Part shown: in pieces, positions 6,534-14,815 of the stretch
Numbering within the stretch: the stretch's first letter is position 1
Layout: each line of letters starts with the position of its first letter
Assembly (NCBI GenBank): GCA_017501055.1
Contig: JAFVXP010000073.1
Span: 1-24,534 of the forward strand
Direction of reading: 5' to 3'
Origin: Clostridia bacterium
GTDB taxonomy: Bacteria > Bacillota > Clostridia > Oscillospirales > CAG-382
Length of the DNA stretch: 24,534 bases
The notes under the pieces: generated by a model
Seen by the model: the letters and a program-made list of their open reading frames with translations, nothing else
What the model was told of the DNA's origin: nothing
Databases searched by the model: none
Made by a program: the position numbers and the translations under genes

Positions 6534-7407
6534 ACTTTTACTTGTTCTCAACCCCGTTGCCGGTAAGGGTTACGGAAAGAACAAGCTTTTTGAGATAGTT
6601 GATATTTTTTCCAAATACGGATATATCGTTTCCGTAATGCTTACCAAGCCCAACGGAGAGACCGAGAAAGCCGTTGCGAGGGAAGCTGACGGATATGATA
6701 TTATCGTGGCTGTCGGCGGTGACGGCACGTTGAACGAGGTCGTCAACGGTATTCTTTCAAGCAACGCCGACGTGCCTTTGGGATATATCCCTCTCGGCTC
6801 TACGAACGATTTTGGTACTTCATTGAAGCTCCCGAAGAAGATTGAAGAAGCCTGCAAGAAAATTGCAGAAAGCGAGCCTAAATGGTTGGATCTGGGACGT
6901 TTCGGCGACAAAAACTTTACATACATTGCTTGCTCGGGACTTTTTTCCTCTGTATCGTATATGACTTCACAGCAGTTGAAGAACGTGCTGGGTCACGGCG
7001 CATACGTTTTGAAGGGGTTATCGGAGATCGCGCAGACGAAAAGCACCTTTTATTCAATAGAGCTTGATGATGAAACTATCGAGGGTGATTTTTGGTTTGT
7101 CGGAATTTCAAACACCTTGCGTGCAGGCGGATTCAGTTTTTACAAAAACGGCGAGGTTGATTTTGACGACGGATATTTTGAACTGAACATTCTAAAAGCG
7201 CCAAAGAATATTCTCAACGGAACTTTGATTTTGACCGACCTATTCACGTTTAAATCTCAAAGCGAAAACTTCATCAAAAAGAAGGTTAAAAAGGCAATTA
7301 TCCGAACCAAAACACCGCAAAAATGGTCGCTTGACGGAGAAAACGGCGGTGAAAAAACCGAGGTTACAGTTGAGGTCCGCCAAAAGACAATTAAATTCTT
7401 CTATTAG
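6511..7407 (+). CDS. Diacylglycerol kinase-family lipid kinase (YegS/DgkB-like)
   Basis: 298 residues from ATG 6511, overlapping the end of mtnA by 23 nt and preceded by AGAGGTG at 6492-6498. A longer frame begins inside mtnA and is rejected because those residues are unlike the family. Motifs are LLVLNPVAGKGYGKN near the N-terminus, then VAVGGDGTLNEVVNGI (the GGDGT nucleotide-binding loop) and LGYIPLGSTNDFGTSL. The C-terminal half has the beta-sandwich pattern including WSLDGENGG. The family phosphorylates diacylglycerol or similar lipids at the cytoplasmic face, feeding phosphatidate back to phospholipid or lipoteichoic-acid metabolism. Exact substrate cannot be read. The overlap suggests translational coupling to mtnA, although no pathway link is known. 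Confidence 0.87.
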   Translation: MSLEIKNKLLLVLNPVAGKGYGKNKLFEIVDIFSKYGYIVSVMLTKPNGETEKAVAREADGYDIIVAVGGDGTLNEVVNGILSSNADVPLGYIPLGSTNDFGTSLKLPKKIEEACKKIAESEPKWLDLGRFGDKNFTYIACSGLFSSVSYMTSQQLKNVLGHGAYVLKGLSEIAQTKSTFYSIELDDETIEGDFWFVGISNTLRAGGFSFYKNGEVDFDDGYFELNILKAPKNILNGTLILTDLFTFKSQSENFIKKKVKKAIIRTKTPQKWSLDGENGGEKTEVTVEVRQKTIKFFY

Positions 7408-7440
7408 TCGTTTTTATTAGGCTTTTTGACGAAATAATGC

Positions 7441-7469
7441 TTGACTTATTTGCCTTATATATGTATAAT
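7441..7469 (+). promoter_or_regulatory. Promoter of secD-secF
   Basis: TTGACT (7441-7446), 17-nt spacer, perfect TATAAT (7464-7469) preceded by ATG (TGn-like context). Lies 42 nt upstream of the secD start. Confidence 0.85.
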
Positions 7470-7511
7470 TGATATGTTAGAAAATTTTACTTTTTCGGAG
7501 GTATTCAGCAG

Positions 7512-8798
7512 ATGAACTACTTACGTACTGCAAGTATTTCTCGCTTTATATTATTGCTGATGTCAATCCTGCTTGTTTGCTCGGTTGTCGTCTGCGGTGT
7601 TTATTTCAGCGATGAAAATCAGTTTAACGGAATATTCGAAGACGGTACGATCCGTCTCGGTCTTGACCTTGCCGGCGGCTCGGTCGTTACATTCCAGGCA
7701 CAGACCGAAGATACCGGCGACACGCTTGATCTTGGTATGGAATCTATTTACGAAATCATGAGAAAGCGTCTTGACGGACAAGGTCTTACCGAAGCGCTTT
7801 GTTACAGAGTCGGCGACGATATGGTTACCATTGAAATTCCCGACGTTGACGACCCCAACGAAGTTATCCACAACTTTATGCAGACTTCGAAGCTTGAATT
7901 TAAAGATTCCAAGGGCAAAGTTGTTCTCGTCGGTGACGACGTTGAAAGCGCTTATGCAGGTTCTTATCAGACCTCTGAAGGCATTTACGAAATCGCTGTT
8001 GAGCTTACTCTTAAGGATTCCGGCAGACAAAAGTTTGCAACTGCAACTACCGAAGCTGCAAAGACCAAGGACTACATTGCTATCTACGTTGACGGTACTG
8101 CAATCAGCCAGCCCACTGTAAACGAAGCTATTACCGACGGTAAGGCTATCATCTCCGGCAGCTTCACTCAGGAAGAAGCAGAAGCTCTTGCAAACAACAT
8201 CAACGCAGGTGCTTTTAAATACGAGCTTTTGCCCGTTGAGCAGAGAACCGTTGGTGCAACACTTGGTGAAAACTCGCTTTCCACTTCGCTTTTCGCAGGT
8301 GCTATCGGTGTTTTGCTTGTAATAATCTTCATGTGCATCATGTATAAGGTTCCCGGTGTTATGGCTTCTATCGCACTTGTTGCATACATCGGAATCTTCG
8401 GTTTGGTTCTTATCTTAACTCAGGCCAACCTCACTCTCGCAGGTATTGCAGGTATCTTCCTTTCCATCGGTATGGCGGTTGACGCAAACGTCGTTATCTT
8501 TGAAAGAATGAAAGAAGAAATCGACCTTGGTAAGAGCGTTAAGGCTGCTATCAAGGGTGGTTATAAGAGAGCATTTACCGCTATTCTCGACTCGAACATC
8601 ACCACGATAATCGCTTGTGCGGTTCTCTACTTCCTCGGTTCGGGTACTATTAAAGGTTTTGCTACCACGTTGTTTATCGGTATCGTTATTTCCCTTTTCA
8701 CCGCACTTCTTGTTACAAGAGCATTGCTTTATCTATCGGTCGGAATGGGATTCAACAAGCCCGCATCGTACAGAGCTTTGGGAAAGGGGGCTAAATAA
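7512..8798 (+). CDS. secD: Protein translocase subunit SecD
   Basis: 428 residues, in the shorter size range of Gram-positive SecD (the E. coli protein has about 615). An N-terminal membrane helix (about 10-30) is followed by RLGLDLAGGSVVTFQA, the conserved SecD entry to the periplasmic-type P1 domain. At the end come the SecD/RND membrane block with VEQRTVGATLGENSLSTS, GIAGIFLSIGMAVDANVVIFERMKEE and FTAILDSNITTIIACAVL. SecDF uses the ion gradient to pull secreted proteins out of SecYEG from the outer side. Ribosome site CGGAGGT before ATG 7512. Its stop codon overlaps the secF start by one base (TAATG), so translation is coupled. Confidence 0.95.
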   Translation: MNYLRTASISRFILLLMSILLVCSVVVCGVYFSDENQFNGIFEDGTIRLGLDLAGGSVVTFQAQTEDTGDTLDLGMESIYEIMRKRLDGQGLTEALCYRVGDDMVTIEIPDVDDPNEVIHNFMQTSKLEFKDSKGKVVLVGDDVESAYAGSYQTSEGIYEIAVELTLKDSGRQKFATATTEAAKTKDYIAIYVDGTAISQPTVNEAITDGKAIISGSFTQEEAEALANNINAGAFKYELLPVEQRTVGATLGENSLSTSLFAGAIGVLLVIIFMCIMYKVPGVMASIALVAYIGIFGLVLILTQANLTLAGIAGIFLSIGMAVDANVVIFERMKEEIDLGKSVKAAIKGGYKRAFTAILDSNITTIIACAVLYFLGSGTIKGFATTLFIGIVISLFTALLVTRALLYLSVGMGFNKPASYRALGKGAK

Positions 8799-9721
8799 TG
8801 AGCAAGTTTCATTTTATTAAAAATCAAAAAGTAACTCTTTGCATTTTAGCACTCGTTCTTATTGTCGGTCTCCTCTCTTTCGTTATCAGAGGATTTAACA
8901 TCGACATCGACTTCTCCGGCGGTACTGAAATTCGTATCGATCTCGGAACAGAAGTAACCAAAGAAGTTTGCGATAACATCAACGATATTATCCGCAACAA
9001 CGAGCGTCTTGGTAACGATTACGTTTCTTCTACCACAAAGGCTACGGATAACGACAATATGGCTATTATCCGTACCGGTACGAAGGCTCTCGACAACGAT
9101 CAGACACTTGCACTTCAGGACGCGATCCTTGAAGCATATCCCAACGCAAACGCAAACAAGATCCAGATTACGACCATCATGCCCACCATCGGCGACAGCC
9201 TTACCAAAAAGGCTATTATCGCAGTTGCTGTTGCAGTTGCTTTGATGCTTATCTATATTTGGGTTCGTTTTGAATTGGCTTCCGGTGTTGCATCGGTCCT
9301 CTGTCTTGTACACGATCTGTTCGTTATGTTTGCAGTATATTCCCTCTTCCAGATTCCGATCAATTCCAACATTATTGCAGCACTTCTTACGATCCTTGGT
9401 TATTCGATCAACGCAACCATTATCGTGTTCGACCGTGTTCGTGAAAACAAGGTTAAAGCTGCTGCAGGTACCGAATTTTCCGAAGTCATTAACGTTGCAA
9501 CCCACGAAACTCTCGGAAGAAGTATCAACACCACTCTCACCACACTTTTCACCATCGGTATGATCTACATTCTCGGTGTTGACGCTATTAAGGACTTTGC
9601 GCTTCCCCTTATCATAGGCGTTGTTGCAGGTCTCTTCTCCTCTGTATTCTTGTCCGGTATGATCTGGAATGCAATCAGCAAGATCGGTTCCAAGAAGGAC
9701 AAGAAAGAAATTGCTGAATAA
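8798..9721 (+). CDS. secF: Protein translocase subunit SecF
   Basis: 307 residues, usual size. The N-terminal helix is followed by FNIDIDFSGGTEIRIDLG, the SecF hallmark; the C-terminal membrane block has GYSINATIIVFDRVREN and TLGRSINTTLTTLFTIGMIYILG. It pairs with SecD to form the proton- or sodium-driven secretion motor. The gene starts in the stop of secD. SecD and SecF are separate proteins here, whereas in Bacillus subtilis they are fused. The C-terminus is basic (KIGSKKDKKE). Confidence 0.95.
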   Translation: MSKFHFIKNQKVTLCILALVLIVGLLSFVIRGFNIDIDFSGGTEIRIDLGTEVTKEVCDNINDIIRNNERLGNDYVSSTTKATDNDNMAIIRTGTKALDNDQTLALQDAILEAYPNANANKIQITTIMPTIGDSLTKKAIIAVAVAVALMLIYIWVRFELASGVASVLCLVHDLFVMFAVYSLFQIPINSNIIAALLTILGYSINATIIVFDRVRENKVKAAAGTEFSEVINVATHETLGRSINTTLTTLFTIGMIYILGVDAIKDFALPLIIGVVAGLFSSVFLSGMIWNAISKIGSKKDKKEIAE

Positions 9722-9744
9722 TCAATAACAATCACCCCGCTAAA

Positions 9745-9774
9745 AAATGCTCGTTTCGATAGAAGCGAGCATTT
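9745..9774 (+). terminator. Hairpin between secF and lepA, weak terminator
   Basis: AAATGCTCGTTTC (9745-9757) pairs with GAAGCGAGCATTT (9762-9774; one G-T pair), tetraloop GATA. The 13-bp stem is strong but only TTT-C-TT follows, so termination may be partial. No clear promoter lies between it and lepA, so some read-through into lepA is likely. Confidence 0.6.
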
Positions 9775-9795
9775 CTTGAATAAGGAATTTATATA

Positions 9796-11604
9796 ATGAG
9801 TGACATTCAAAAAATCAGAAACTTTTCGATAATCGCACACATCGACCACGGCAAGAGTACTCTTGCGGACAGGCTGCTTGAATATACGGGCGCTGTTGCA
9901 AAGAGAGAGCTTGACGAGCAGATGCTTGACAGCATGGAGCTTGAAAGAGAGCGTGGTATTACCATTAAGGCACGTGCGGTTAGATTTAATTATAAAGCAG
10001 ACGACGGTATCGAGTATACTCTTAACCTTATCGACACTCCCGGTCACGTCGACTTTGGTTATGAGGTATCACGTTCGCTTGCCGCTTGTGAGGGTGCGGT
10101 GCTTATCGTTGACTCGACGCAGGGTATTCAGGCGCAGACACTTGCCAATGCCTATCTTGCCGTTGATCACGACCTTGAGATCCTTCCCGTTATTAATAAA
10201 ATAGACCTTCCCAGTGCAGACCCCGATATGGCAAAGCGTGAGATCGAAGACATTATCGGTATCCCTGCCGACGATGCTCCTTGCATAAGCGCAAAAATGG
10301 GTATCGGCATTAAAGACGTGCTTGAGAAGATAGTTAAAGAAGTTCCCTGCCCAAAGGGTGACAGCGAAGCCCCTCTCGAGGCTTTGATATTCGACAGCTA
10401 TTACGATGCTTACAAGGGTGTTGTTGTTTATATTCGTGTTCTGAACGGCAGAATGAAGCTTGGCGACAAGGTTAGAATGATGCACACGGGTGCGGAATTT
10501 GAGATCGTTGAGCTTGGTACGCTATCGACCTTCTCGCTCGACAAGAAGGAAACTCTCGAAGCAGGTGAGGTTGGATATTTCACGGCGAGCATCAAGAATA
10601 TTGCAGACACCGACGTCGGCGACACCGTAACTCTTGTTGAAAACCCCTGCGAGAAGCCTTTGCCCGGCTTTAAGAAGTCACAGCCTATGGTCTATGCAGG
10701 TATTTATCCTGCCGACGGTTCGAAATACGGAGACCTTAAAGAAGCTCTTGACAAGCTTAGATTGAACGATTCCTCATTTACCTACGAGCTTGAAACGTCG
10801 GCGGCGCTCGGTTTTGGCTTCAGATGCGGATTCCTTGGTCTTTTGCACATGGAGATCATCGAGGAACGTCTTGAACGTGAATTCATGCTCGACCTTATCA
10901 CCACTGCACCGAGCGTTATTTACGAGATACACAAAACCAACGGCGAGACAGTCTATATCGACAACCCGTCCAACTATCCCGACCCTGCGACTATTGAAAC
11001 GGCCTGCGAGCCGTTCGTTAAGGCAACTATAATCACGCCTACCGAATACGTTGGCACGATTATGCAGCTTTGCACAGACCGCAGAGGTGAATATATTGAT
11101 ATGAAGTATATCGACACGAACCGTGCAGAGCTTCATTATCTCCTTCCCCTTAACGAGATCGTTTACGACTTCTTTGATTCGCTAAAATCGAAGAGCAAGG
11201 GCTATGCCTCGCTTGACTATGAATTTAAGGATTACCGTCCTTCCAAGCTTTCAAAGCTTGATATTCTCCTTAACGGCGACATCGTCGATGCTTTGTCGTT
11301 TATAATCCATTCCGACAGAGCATATCCGAGAGCAAGACGCATTTGCGAAAAGCTTAAGGACAACATTCCCAGACAGCTTTTTGAGATTCCCGTTCAGGCG
11401 GCTATCGGCGGTAAGGTTATTGCAAGAGAAACCGTTAAGGCTATGAGAAAAGACGTTCTTGCAAAGTGCTACGGCGGTGACATTACCCGTAAGAAGAAGC
11501 TTCTTGAAAAGCAGAAGGAAGGCAAAAAGCGTATGAGAACGCTTGGTACTGTTGAGGTTCCACAGGAAGCGTTTATGGCGGTTTTGAAATACGATGACGA
11601 ATAA
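9796..11604 (+). CDS. lepA: Elongation factor 4 (LepA), ribosome-associated GTPase
   Basis: 602 residues, full family length. GTP-binding motifs are intact: AHIDHGKST (14-22), RGIT (53-56), DTPGH (80-84) and NKID (134-137). The LepA-specific C-terminal domain is present, with KAMRKDVLAKCYGGDITRKKKLLEKQKEGKKRM near the end. It acts on the ribosome, affecting initiation and back-translocation, under ionic stress. Ribosome site AAGGA before ATG 9796. The hemW start overlaps its stop by 11 nt, and lepA-hemW is a conserved pair in Firmicutes. Confidence 0.97.
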   Translation: MSDIQKIRNFSIIAHIDHGKSTLADRLLEYTGAVAKRELDEQMLDSMELERERGITIKARAVRFNYKADDGIEYTLNLIDTPGHVDFGYEVSRSLAACEGAVLIVDSTQGIQAQTLANAYLAVDHDLEILPVINKIDLPSADPDMAKREIEDIIGIPADDAPCISAKMGIGIKDVLEKIVKEVPCPKGDSEAPLEALIFDSYYDAYKGVVVYIRVLNGRMKLGDKVRMMHTGAEFEIVELGTLSTFSLDKKETLEAGEVGYFTASIKNIADTDVGDTVTLVENPCEKPLPGFKKSQPMVYAGIYPADGSKYGDLKEALDKLRLNDSSFTYELETSAALGFGFRCGFLGLLHMEIIEERLEREFMLDLITTAPSVIYEIHKTNGETVYIDNPSNYPDPATIETACEPFVKATIITPTEYVGTIMQLCTDRRGEYIDMKYIDTNRAELHYLLPLNEIVYDFFDSLKSKSKGYASLDYEFKDYRPSKLSKLDILLNGDIVDALSFIIHSDRAYPRARRICEKLKDNIPRQLFEIPVQAAIGGKVIARETVKAMRKDVLAKCYGGDITRKKKLLEKQKEGKKRMRTLGTVEVPQEAFMAVLKYDDE

Positions 11605-12697
11605 TATATCGTTATATTTTCATATTCCCTTTTGCATTAAAAAATGCGATTACTGCGCCTTCTATTCGATTGCAAACCAAAGTGAAGAGGTTAAGCAAGA
11701 ATACTTTGAGGCTTTATTAAGGCAAATTGAGTTTTTTGACACCAATAAGCACATCAAGACGGTTTATTTTGGCGGCGGAACGCCCCCTATATTGGGTATT
11801 GAGCGTTTATGCGCTCTCATCAAAGCGATTAAAGAAAAATTTGTTCTTACCGATAATTGTGAGATTACCGTTGAAATCAATCCAAAGACGGTTGACCTTG
11901 GCGCTCTTAGGACTTTAAAAGCCGCAGGAGCAAACCGTTTGTCCGTGGGTATACAATCGTCGTGTGACCGAATTCTTTCGCTTATAGGGCGTATACACAC
12001 CTTTGAGGACGCAAAGAAATGCATTGCCGATGCACGGTCGTGCGGTTTTAAGAATATCAGTGCAGATATTATTTTTGCTCTGCCCGAGCAGAACGAGGAA
12101 GAATTCAAAAAGAGCGTTACCGACATTATCGCAATGGGCGTTGACCATATTTCCGCTTATTCGTTGCAAATCGAAGAAGGAACGCCTTTATATCTAAAAA
12201 GGAACGTTCTTCACTTCCCCGACGAAGACAACGAAGAAGCACAATATAGTTTTCTATGCGATATTTTGAAGGAAAACGGTTTTTCGCATTATGAGATCTC
12301 TTCTTTTGCCAAAGATGGGTTTGAATCGAGGCACAATCTTAATTATTGGGCTTGCGGCGAATATTTCGGGTTTGGTGCAGGAGCACATTCGTTTTATAAC
12401 GGAAAGCGGTTTTCTGCGGTGGCAAACGTAAATGAGTTTATAGAAAAAAGCTATATATCGCTTTTTGCGCCGACAGATTACGAACAAGCCGAGATTCTTT
12501 CACAAAAAGAGCTTGACGAAGAACGAATCATGCTTGGGTTAAGAACGTCTAAAGGCGCTTTCATTCCAAAAAAAGCCGAAGAAACGGCAAAAAGGATCGC
12601 AACGCTTGGTTACGGTGATTTCGAAAACGGAATTCTTGCGCTTAACAGCAAGGGTTTTCGTGTTTCGAACAGTATTATTGCAGAAATATTGATATGA
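11594..12697 (+). CDS. hemW: Radical SAM heme chaperone HemW (CPO-III-like)
   Basis: 367 residues, normal length. The N-terminus has YFHIPFCIKKCDYC: the HemW-type CxxxCxxC motif (Cys 14, 18, 21) that binds the radical SAM 4Fe-4S cluster. GGGTP follows at 60-64, then ISADIIFALPEQ and HYEISSFAK, and a HemW-type C-terminal domain with EERIMLGLRTSKG. HemW proteins are often annotated as HemN but lack coproporphyrinogen dehydrogenase activity and instead handle heme insertion. The start overlaps lepA by 11 nt, so it is translationally coupled. In many Firmicutes hrcA-grpE-dnaK come next; here a structured spacer and phage-type genes follow instead. Confidence 0.92.
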   Translation: MTNNISLYFHIPFCIKKCDYCAFYSIANQSEEVKQEYFEALLRQIEFFDTNKHIKTVYFGGGTPPILGIERLCALIKAIKEKFVLTDNCEITVEINPKTVDLGALRTLKAAGANRLSVGIQSSCDRILSLIGRIHTFEDAKKCIADARSCGFKNISADIIFALPEQNEEEFKKSVTDIIAMGVDHISAYSLQIEEGTPLYLKRNVLHFPDEDNEEAQYSFLCDILKENGFSHYEISSFAKDGFESRHNLNYWACGEYFGFGAGAHSFYNGKRFSAVANVNEFIEKSYISLFAPTDYEQAEILSQKELDEERIMLGLRTSKGAFIPKKAEETAKRIATLGYGDFENGILALNSKGFRVSNSIIAEILI

Positions 12698-12729
12698 CAG
12701 TTTGTCAGAGGAAGAGAAACGAAGTTATT

Positions 12730-12786
12730 TTTTACAAAAAACGAGCGTCGGCGTACGATTGTACGACAGTCGAGTTTTTTGTAAAA
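12730..12786. repeat. Long A/T-armed palindrome, possible small inserted element
   Basis: Perfect 13-bp arms TTTTACAAAAAAC (12730-12742) and GTTTTTTGTAAAA (12774-12786) flank an inner dyad CGTAC (12752-12756) with GTACG (12761-12765). The total is 57 bp. It could act as a hairpin terminator in either direction or be a small non-autonomous element; neither is established. Confidence 0.7.
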
Positions 12787-12830
12787 GTGCTTGAAAATAC
12801 AATAAAAATCAATTCCTTATAAATTAAATA

Positions 12831-12862
12831 ACGCTTTTCTTTTTGAGAAGCGTTTTTTTTTT
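12831..12862 (+). terminator. Intrinsic terminator of lepA-hemW
   Basis: ACGCTTTTC (12831-12839) pairs with GAGAAGCGT (12845-12853; one G-T pair), loop TTTTT, followed by a run of about ten Ts. Confidence 0.9.
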
Positions 12863-12910
12863 ATTACAAATTCATTTCAAGCACGTAAAGAACGAGTTTC
12901 TCTTCCTCTG

Positions 12911-12944
12911 AAGACTGCTGTGTAAAAACACAGCAGTCTTTTTT
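12911..12944 (+). terminator. Second intrinsic terminator before the virion cassette
   Basis: A perfect 13-bp stem AAGACTGCTGTGT (12911-12923) with ACACAGCAGTCTT (12928-12940), tetraloop AAAA, then a T-run to 12944. It starts immediately after the right outer repeat. With the previous terminator it insulates the cassette from host transcription. Confidence 0.92.
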
Positions 12945-13036
12945 ATTTTGGGATTTTTATGAGAATGTATTGAGATTCCGATGAGAATAAAACGAGATGA
13001 AAAAAGAGATTCACAGCGTTAGAATTATAGCGTCAA

Positions 13037-13441
13037 ATGCGACGGAAGGAGGTTTTGAAAGCGGAAAAGCAGAAAAGACAAAACAATCCGTTCTCTTCTC
13101 AAAGCGAATGCGAAAGACGTGTTAACGAATACTTCGAAAAGCATCTTGTCGAAAGCGGTGAGGTTGCCGACATTGAATCGCTGGCGGATTATCTCGGTAC
13201 GACGAGGGACGAGATGATTGCGATGATGAACGGAAAAAGGTTTGGGAAAACCTTGAGAATGGCAAGAAACCGTATTGCCAAAATTAAAAAACAGCTTGCA
13301 TTCGGCGGGAAGATCCCTGCGGCTGTTCTTTCCTTTGATTTGAAAAATAATCACGGTTACCGTGACAAGCCCGAAGAAAACAGCGAGGCGCACAATGAAA
13401 CTGTCATTTTTAAAGGAAAGGCTTCCGATTGGGCGCAATGA
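13037..13441 (+). CDS. Terminase small subunit-like protein
   Basis: 134 residues from ATG 13037. It has an N-terminal basic region, a helix-turn-helix-like part (VADIESLADYLGTTRDEMIAMM, about 43-64), and the tail AVLSFDLKNNHGYRDKPEE. The motif 'LKNNHGY-x-D' with a preceding helix is typical of small terminase subunits (GP3-package-like). Small terminases form rings that recognise the packaging site and deliver DNA to the large subunit. The stop overlaps the TerL ATG (ATGA). The start is uncertain: ATG 13037 has no upstream ribosome site. A strong AAGGAGG at 13046-13052 lies only 2 nt from an in-frame TTG at 13055. No clear promoter is seen upstream. Confidence 0.75.
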   Translation: MRRKEVLKAEKQKRQNNPFSSQSECERRVNEYFEKHLVESGEVADIESLADYLGTTRDEMIAMMNGKRFGKTLRMARNRIAKIKKQLAFGGKIPAAVLSFDLKNNHGYRDKPEENSEAHNETVIFKGKASDWAQ

Positions 13442-14802
13442 GAGAGGTTTTGATCGAGCCGAACGAAAAGCAAAAAGCGTTTTTTGAGTCAACAGCAAAA
13501 TACACCGCCTACGGTGGAGCACGTGGCGGAGGAAAAAGCTGGGCGATGAGAATGAAGCTTATTTTGCTTGCTTTGAATTACGACGGAATACAGATTCTTC
13601 TTCTGCGGCGAACGCTTGCAGAGCTTCGGGAGAACCATCTTCTGCCGATGATGGCACTCCTTAAGGGTACGGCAAAGTATTCTGCAGGCGAGAAGGAGTT
13701 TCGGTTTAGGAACGGTTCGAGAATACGGCTTGGTTATTGCGACAGCGAGAACGACGTGCTTCAGTTTCAGGGACAGGCTTATGAGGTTATCGGTTTGGAG
13801 GAGGCGACTCATTTTACGGAGTTTCAGTTCCTCGCCTTATCCGAGAGCAACAGAGCATCGGGAAATATGAAAACACGTTTTGCCCCGAGAATGTATTTTA
13901 CCTGCAACCCCGGCGGTGTCGGGCACGAGTGGGTCAAAAGAAGGTTTATCGACAGAGAATTCCGTGGGAACGAGAATCCGGATGACTATCTTTTTATTAA
14001 AAGCTTGGTGTTCGACAACAAATTTATTATGGAAAACAATCCCGAATACTTGGATACCCTGATGAATCTGCCCGAGGTTCGCAGGAAGGCGATGCTTTAC
14101 GGCGATTGGGATGCTTTCGAGGGAGCCTTTTTCCCCGAATTTGACCCGAGAAGGCATATTATCGACGGTGAAGTTGACATTCCCGACAGTGCGATTCGTT
14201 TCAGAGCCTTGGATTACGGATTGGATATGACGGCGTGTCTTTGGTGTGCGGTTGATGCAAACGGCAGGGTTATCGTTTACCGTGAGCTTTACGAAAGCAA
14301 TCTTCTTTTATCGGAGGCGGCAGACAAAATTATTGCCGCAACCGAAAAAGGAGAACGCATTAGATACACCGTCGCCTCGCCCGACCTTTGGAACAGACGG
14401 CAGGAAAGCGGAAAAAGCGGTTTTGACATTATGACCGCAAGAGGACTTAAGCAGATGATAAAAGCGGACAACAGCCGTATTGCAGGTTGGCGTATCGTTC
14501 GTGAATATCTTAAGGCTGGCTCCTCTTACGGCGGTGAGCCGAAAATTCTTATTTCAAGGAAATGTGTGAATCTTTTGCGGTGTATTCCCTTACTTCGGTT
14601 TGACGAGCGTATCCGTGAGGATGCCGCAAGCACTCCGCACGAGATCACGCACGCACCTGAAGCCTTACGCTATGCATTGATGTCAAGGCAGCCGAAAACA
14701 CCGCCGAAGCAGAACAAAAGGTTTACGGGAAATATTTATGCATTTGACAATATAAAACGAGATACCCCGACGGGTGATTTCGCTGAATTTCTTTCCTATT
14801 AA
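13438..14802 (+). CDS. Phage terminase large subunit (packaging ATPase/nuclease)
   Basis: 454 residues from ATG 13438, which shares ATGA with the small terminase stop; a TTG at 13429 is an alternative. The N-terminal ATPase has a Walker A loop GGARGGGKS (26-34), a Walker B-like segment VIGLEEATHF and the coupling region MYFTCNPGG. The C-terminal RNase H-like nuclease has RALDYGLD (first Asp motif) and VASPDLWN. The usual last motif appears as THAPEALRYAL, with Glu where many relatives have Asp. The protein cleaves concatemeric DNA and pumps it through the portal into the prohead. Length and motifs fit an intact enzyme. Confidence 0.93.
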   Translation: MREVLIEPNEKQKAFFESTAKYTAYGGARGGGKSWAMRMKLILLALNYDGIQILLLRRTLAELRENHLLPMMALLKGTAKYSAGEKEFRFRNGSRIRLGYCDSENDVLQFQGQAYEVIGLEEATHFTEFQFLALSESNRASGNMKTRFAPRMYFTCNPGGVGHEWVKRRFIDREFRGNENPDDYLFIKSLVFDNKFIMENNPEYLDTLMNLPEVRRKAMLYGDWDAFEGAFFPEFDPRRHIIDGEVDIPDSAIRFRALDYGLDMTACLWCAVDANGRVIVYRELYESNLLLSEAADKIIAATEKGERIRYTVASPDLWNRRQESGKSGFDIMTARGLKQMIKADNSRIAGWRIVREYLKAGSSYGGEPKILISRKCVNLLRCIPLLRFDERIREDAASTPHEITHAPEALRYALMSRQPKTPPKQNKRFTGNIYAFDNIKRDTPTGDFAEFLSY

Positions 14803-14815
14803 CGAAAGGAGAAAG

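Larger units (their letters stand above)
12706..12910. repeat. Nested inverted repeats in the spacer after hemW
   Basis: Outer arms CAGAGGAAGAGAAAC (12706-12720) and GTTTCTCTTCCTCTG (12896-12910) are a perfect 15-bp inverted repeat. Inner arms GTGCTTGAAA (12787-12796) and TTTCAAGCAC (12875-12884) are a perfect 10-bp one. Between the left outer and inner arms lies a long palindrome (12730-12786) that has no counterpart on the right, where the same interval is only 11 nt. The central part is an intrinsic terminator. The spacer from hemW to the next gene (12698-13036) contains no convincing ORF; 12945-13036 shows no recognisable promoter or repeat. Confidence 0.75.

Noticed and set aside
12743..12773. 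CIRCE element expected before hrcA/grpE
   Set aside because: The TTAGCACTC-N9-GAGTGCTAA motif is not present; the palindrome has a different sequence.
12706..12910. Possible 6S RNA or similar structured regulatory RNA
   Set aside because: The length and closing stem are suggestive, but a strong terminator with a long T-run lies in the middle and no promoter is seen on either strand.
12961..13036. Possible promoter for the virion cassette
   Set aside because: TTGAGA at 12970 has no acceptable -10 box at 16-18 nt, and the TATAG near 13028 has no -35 box.
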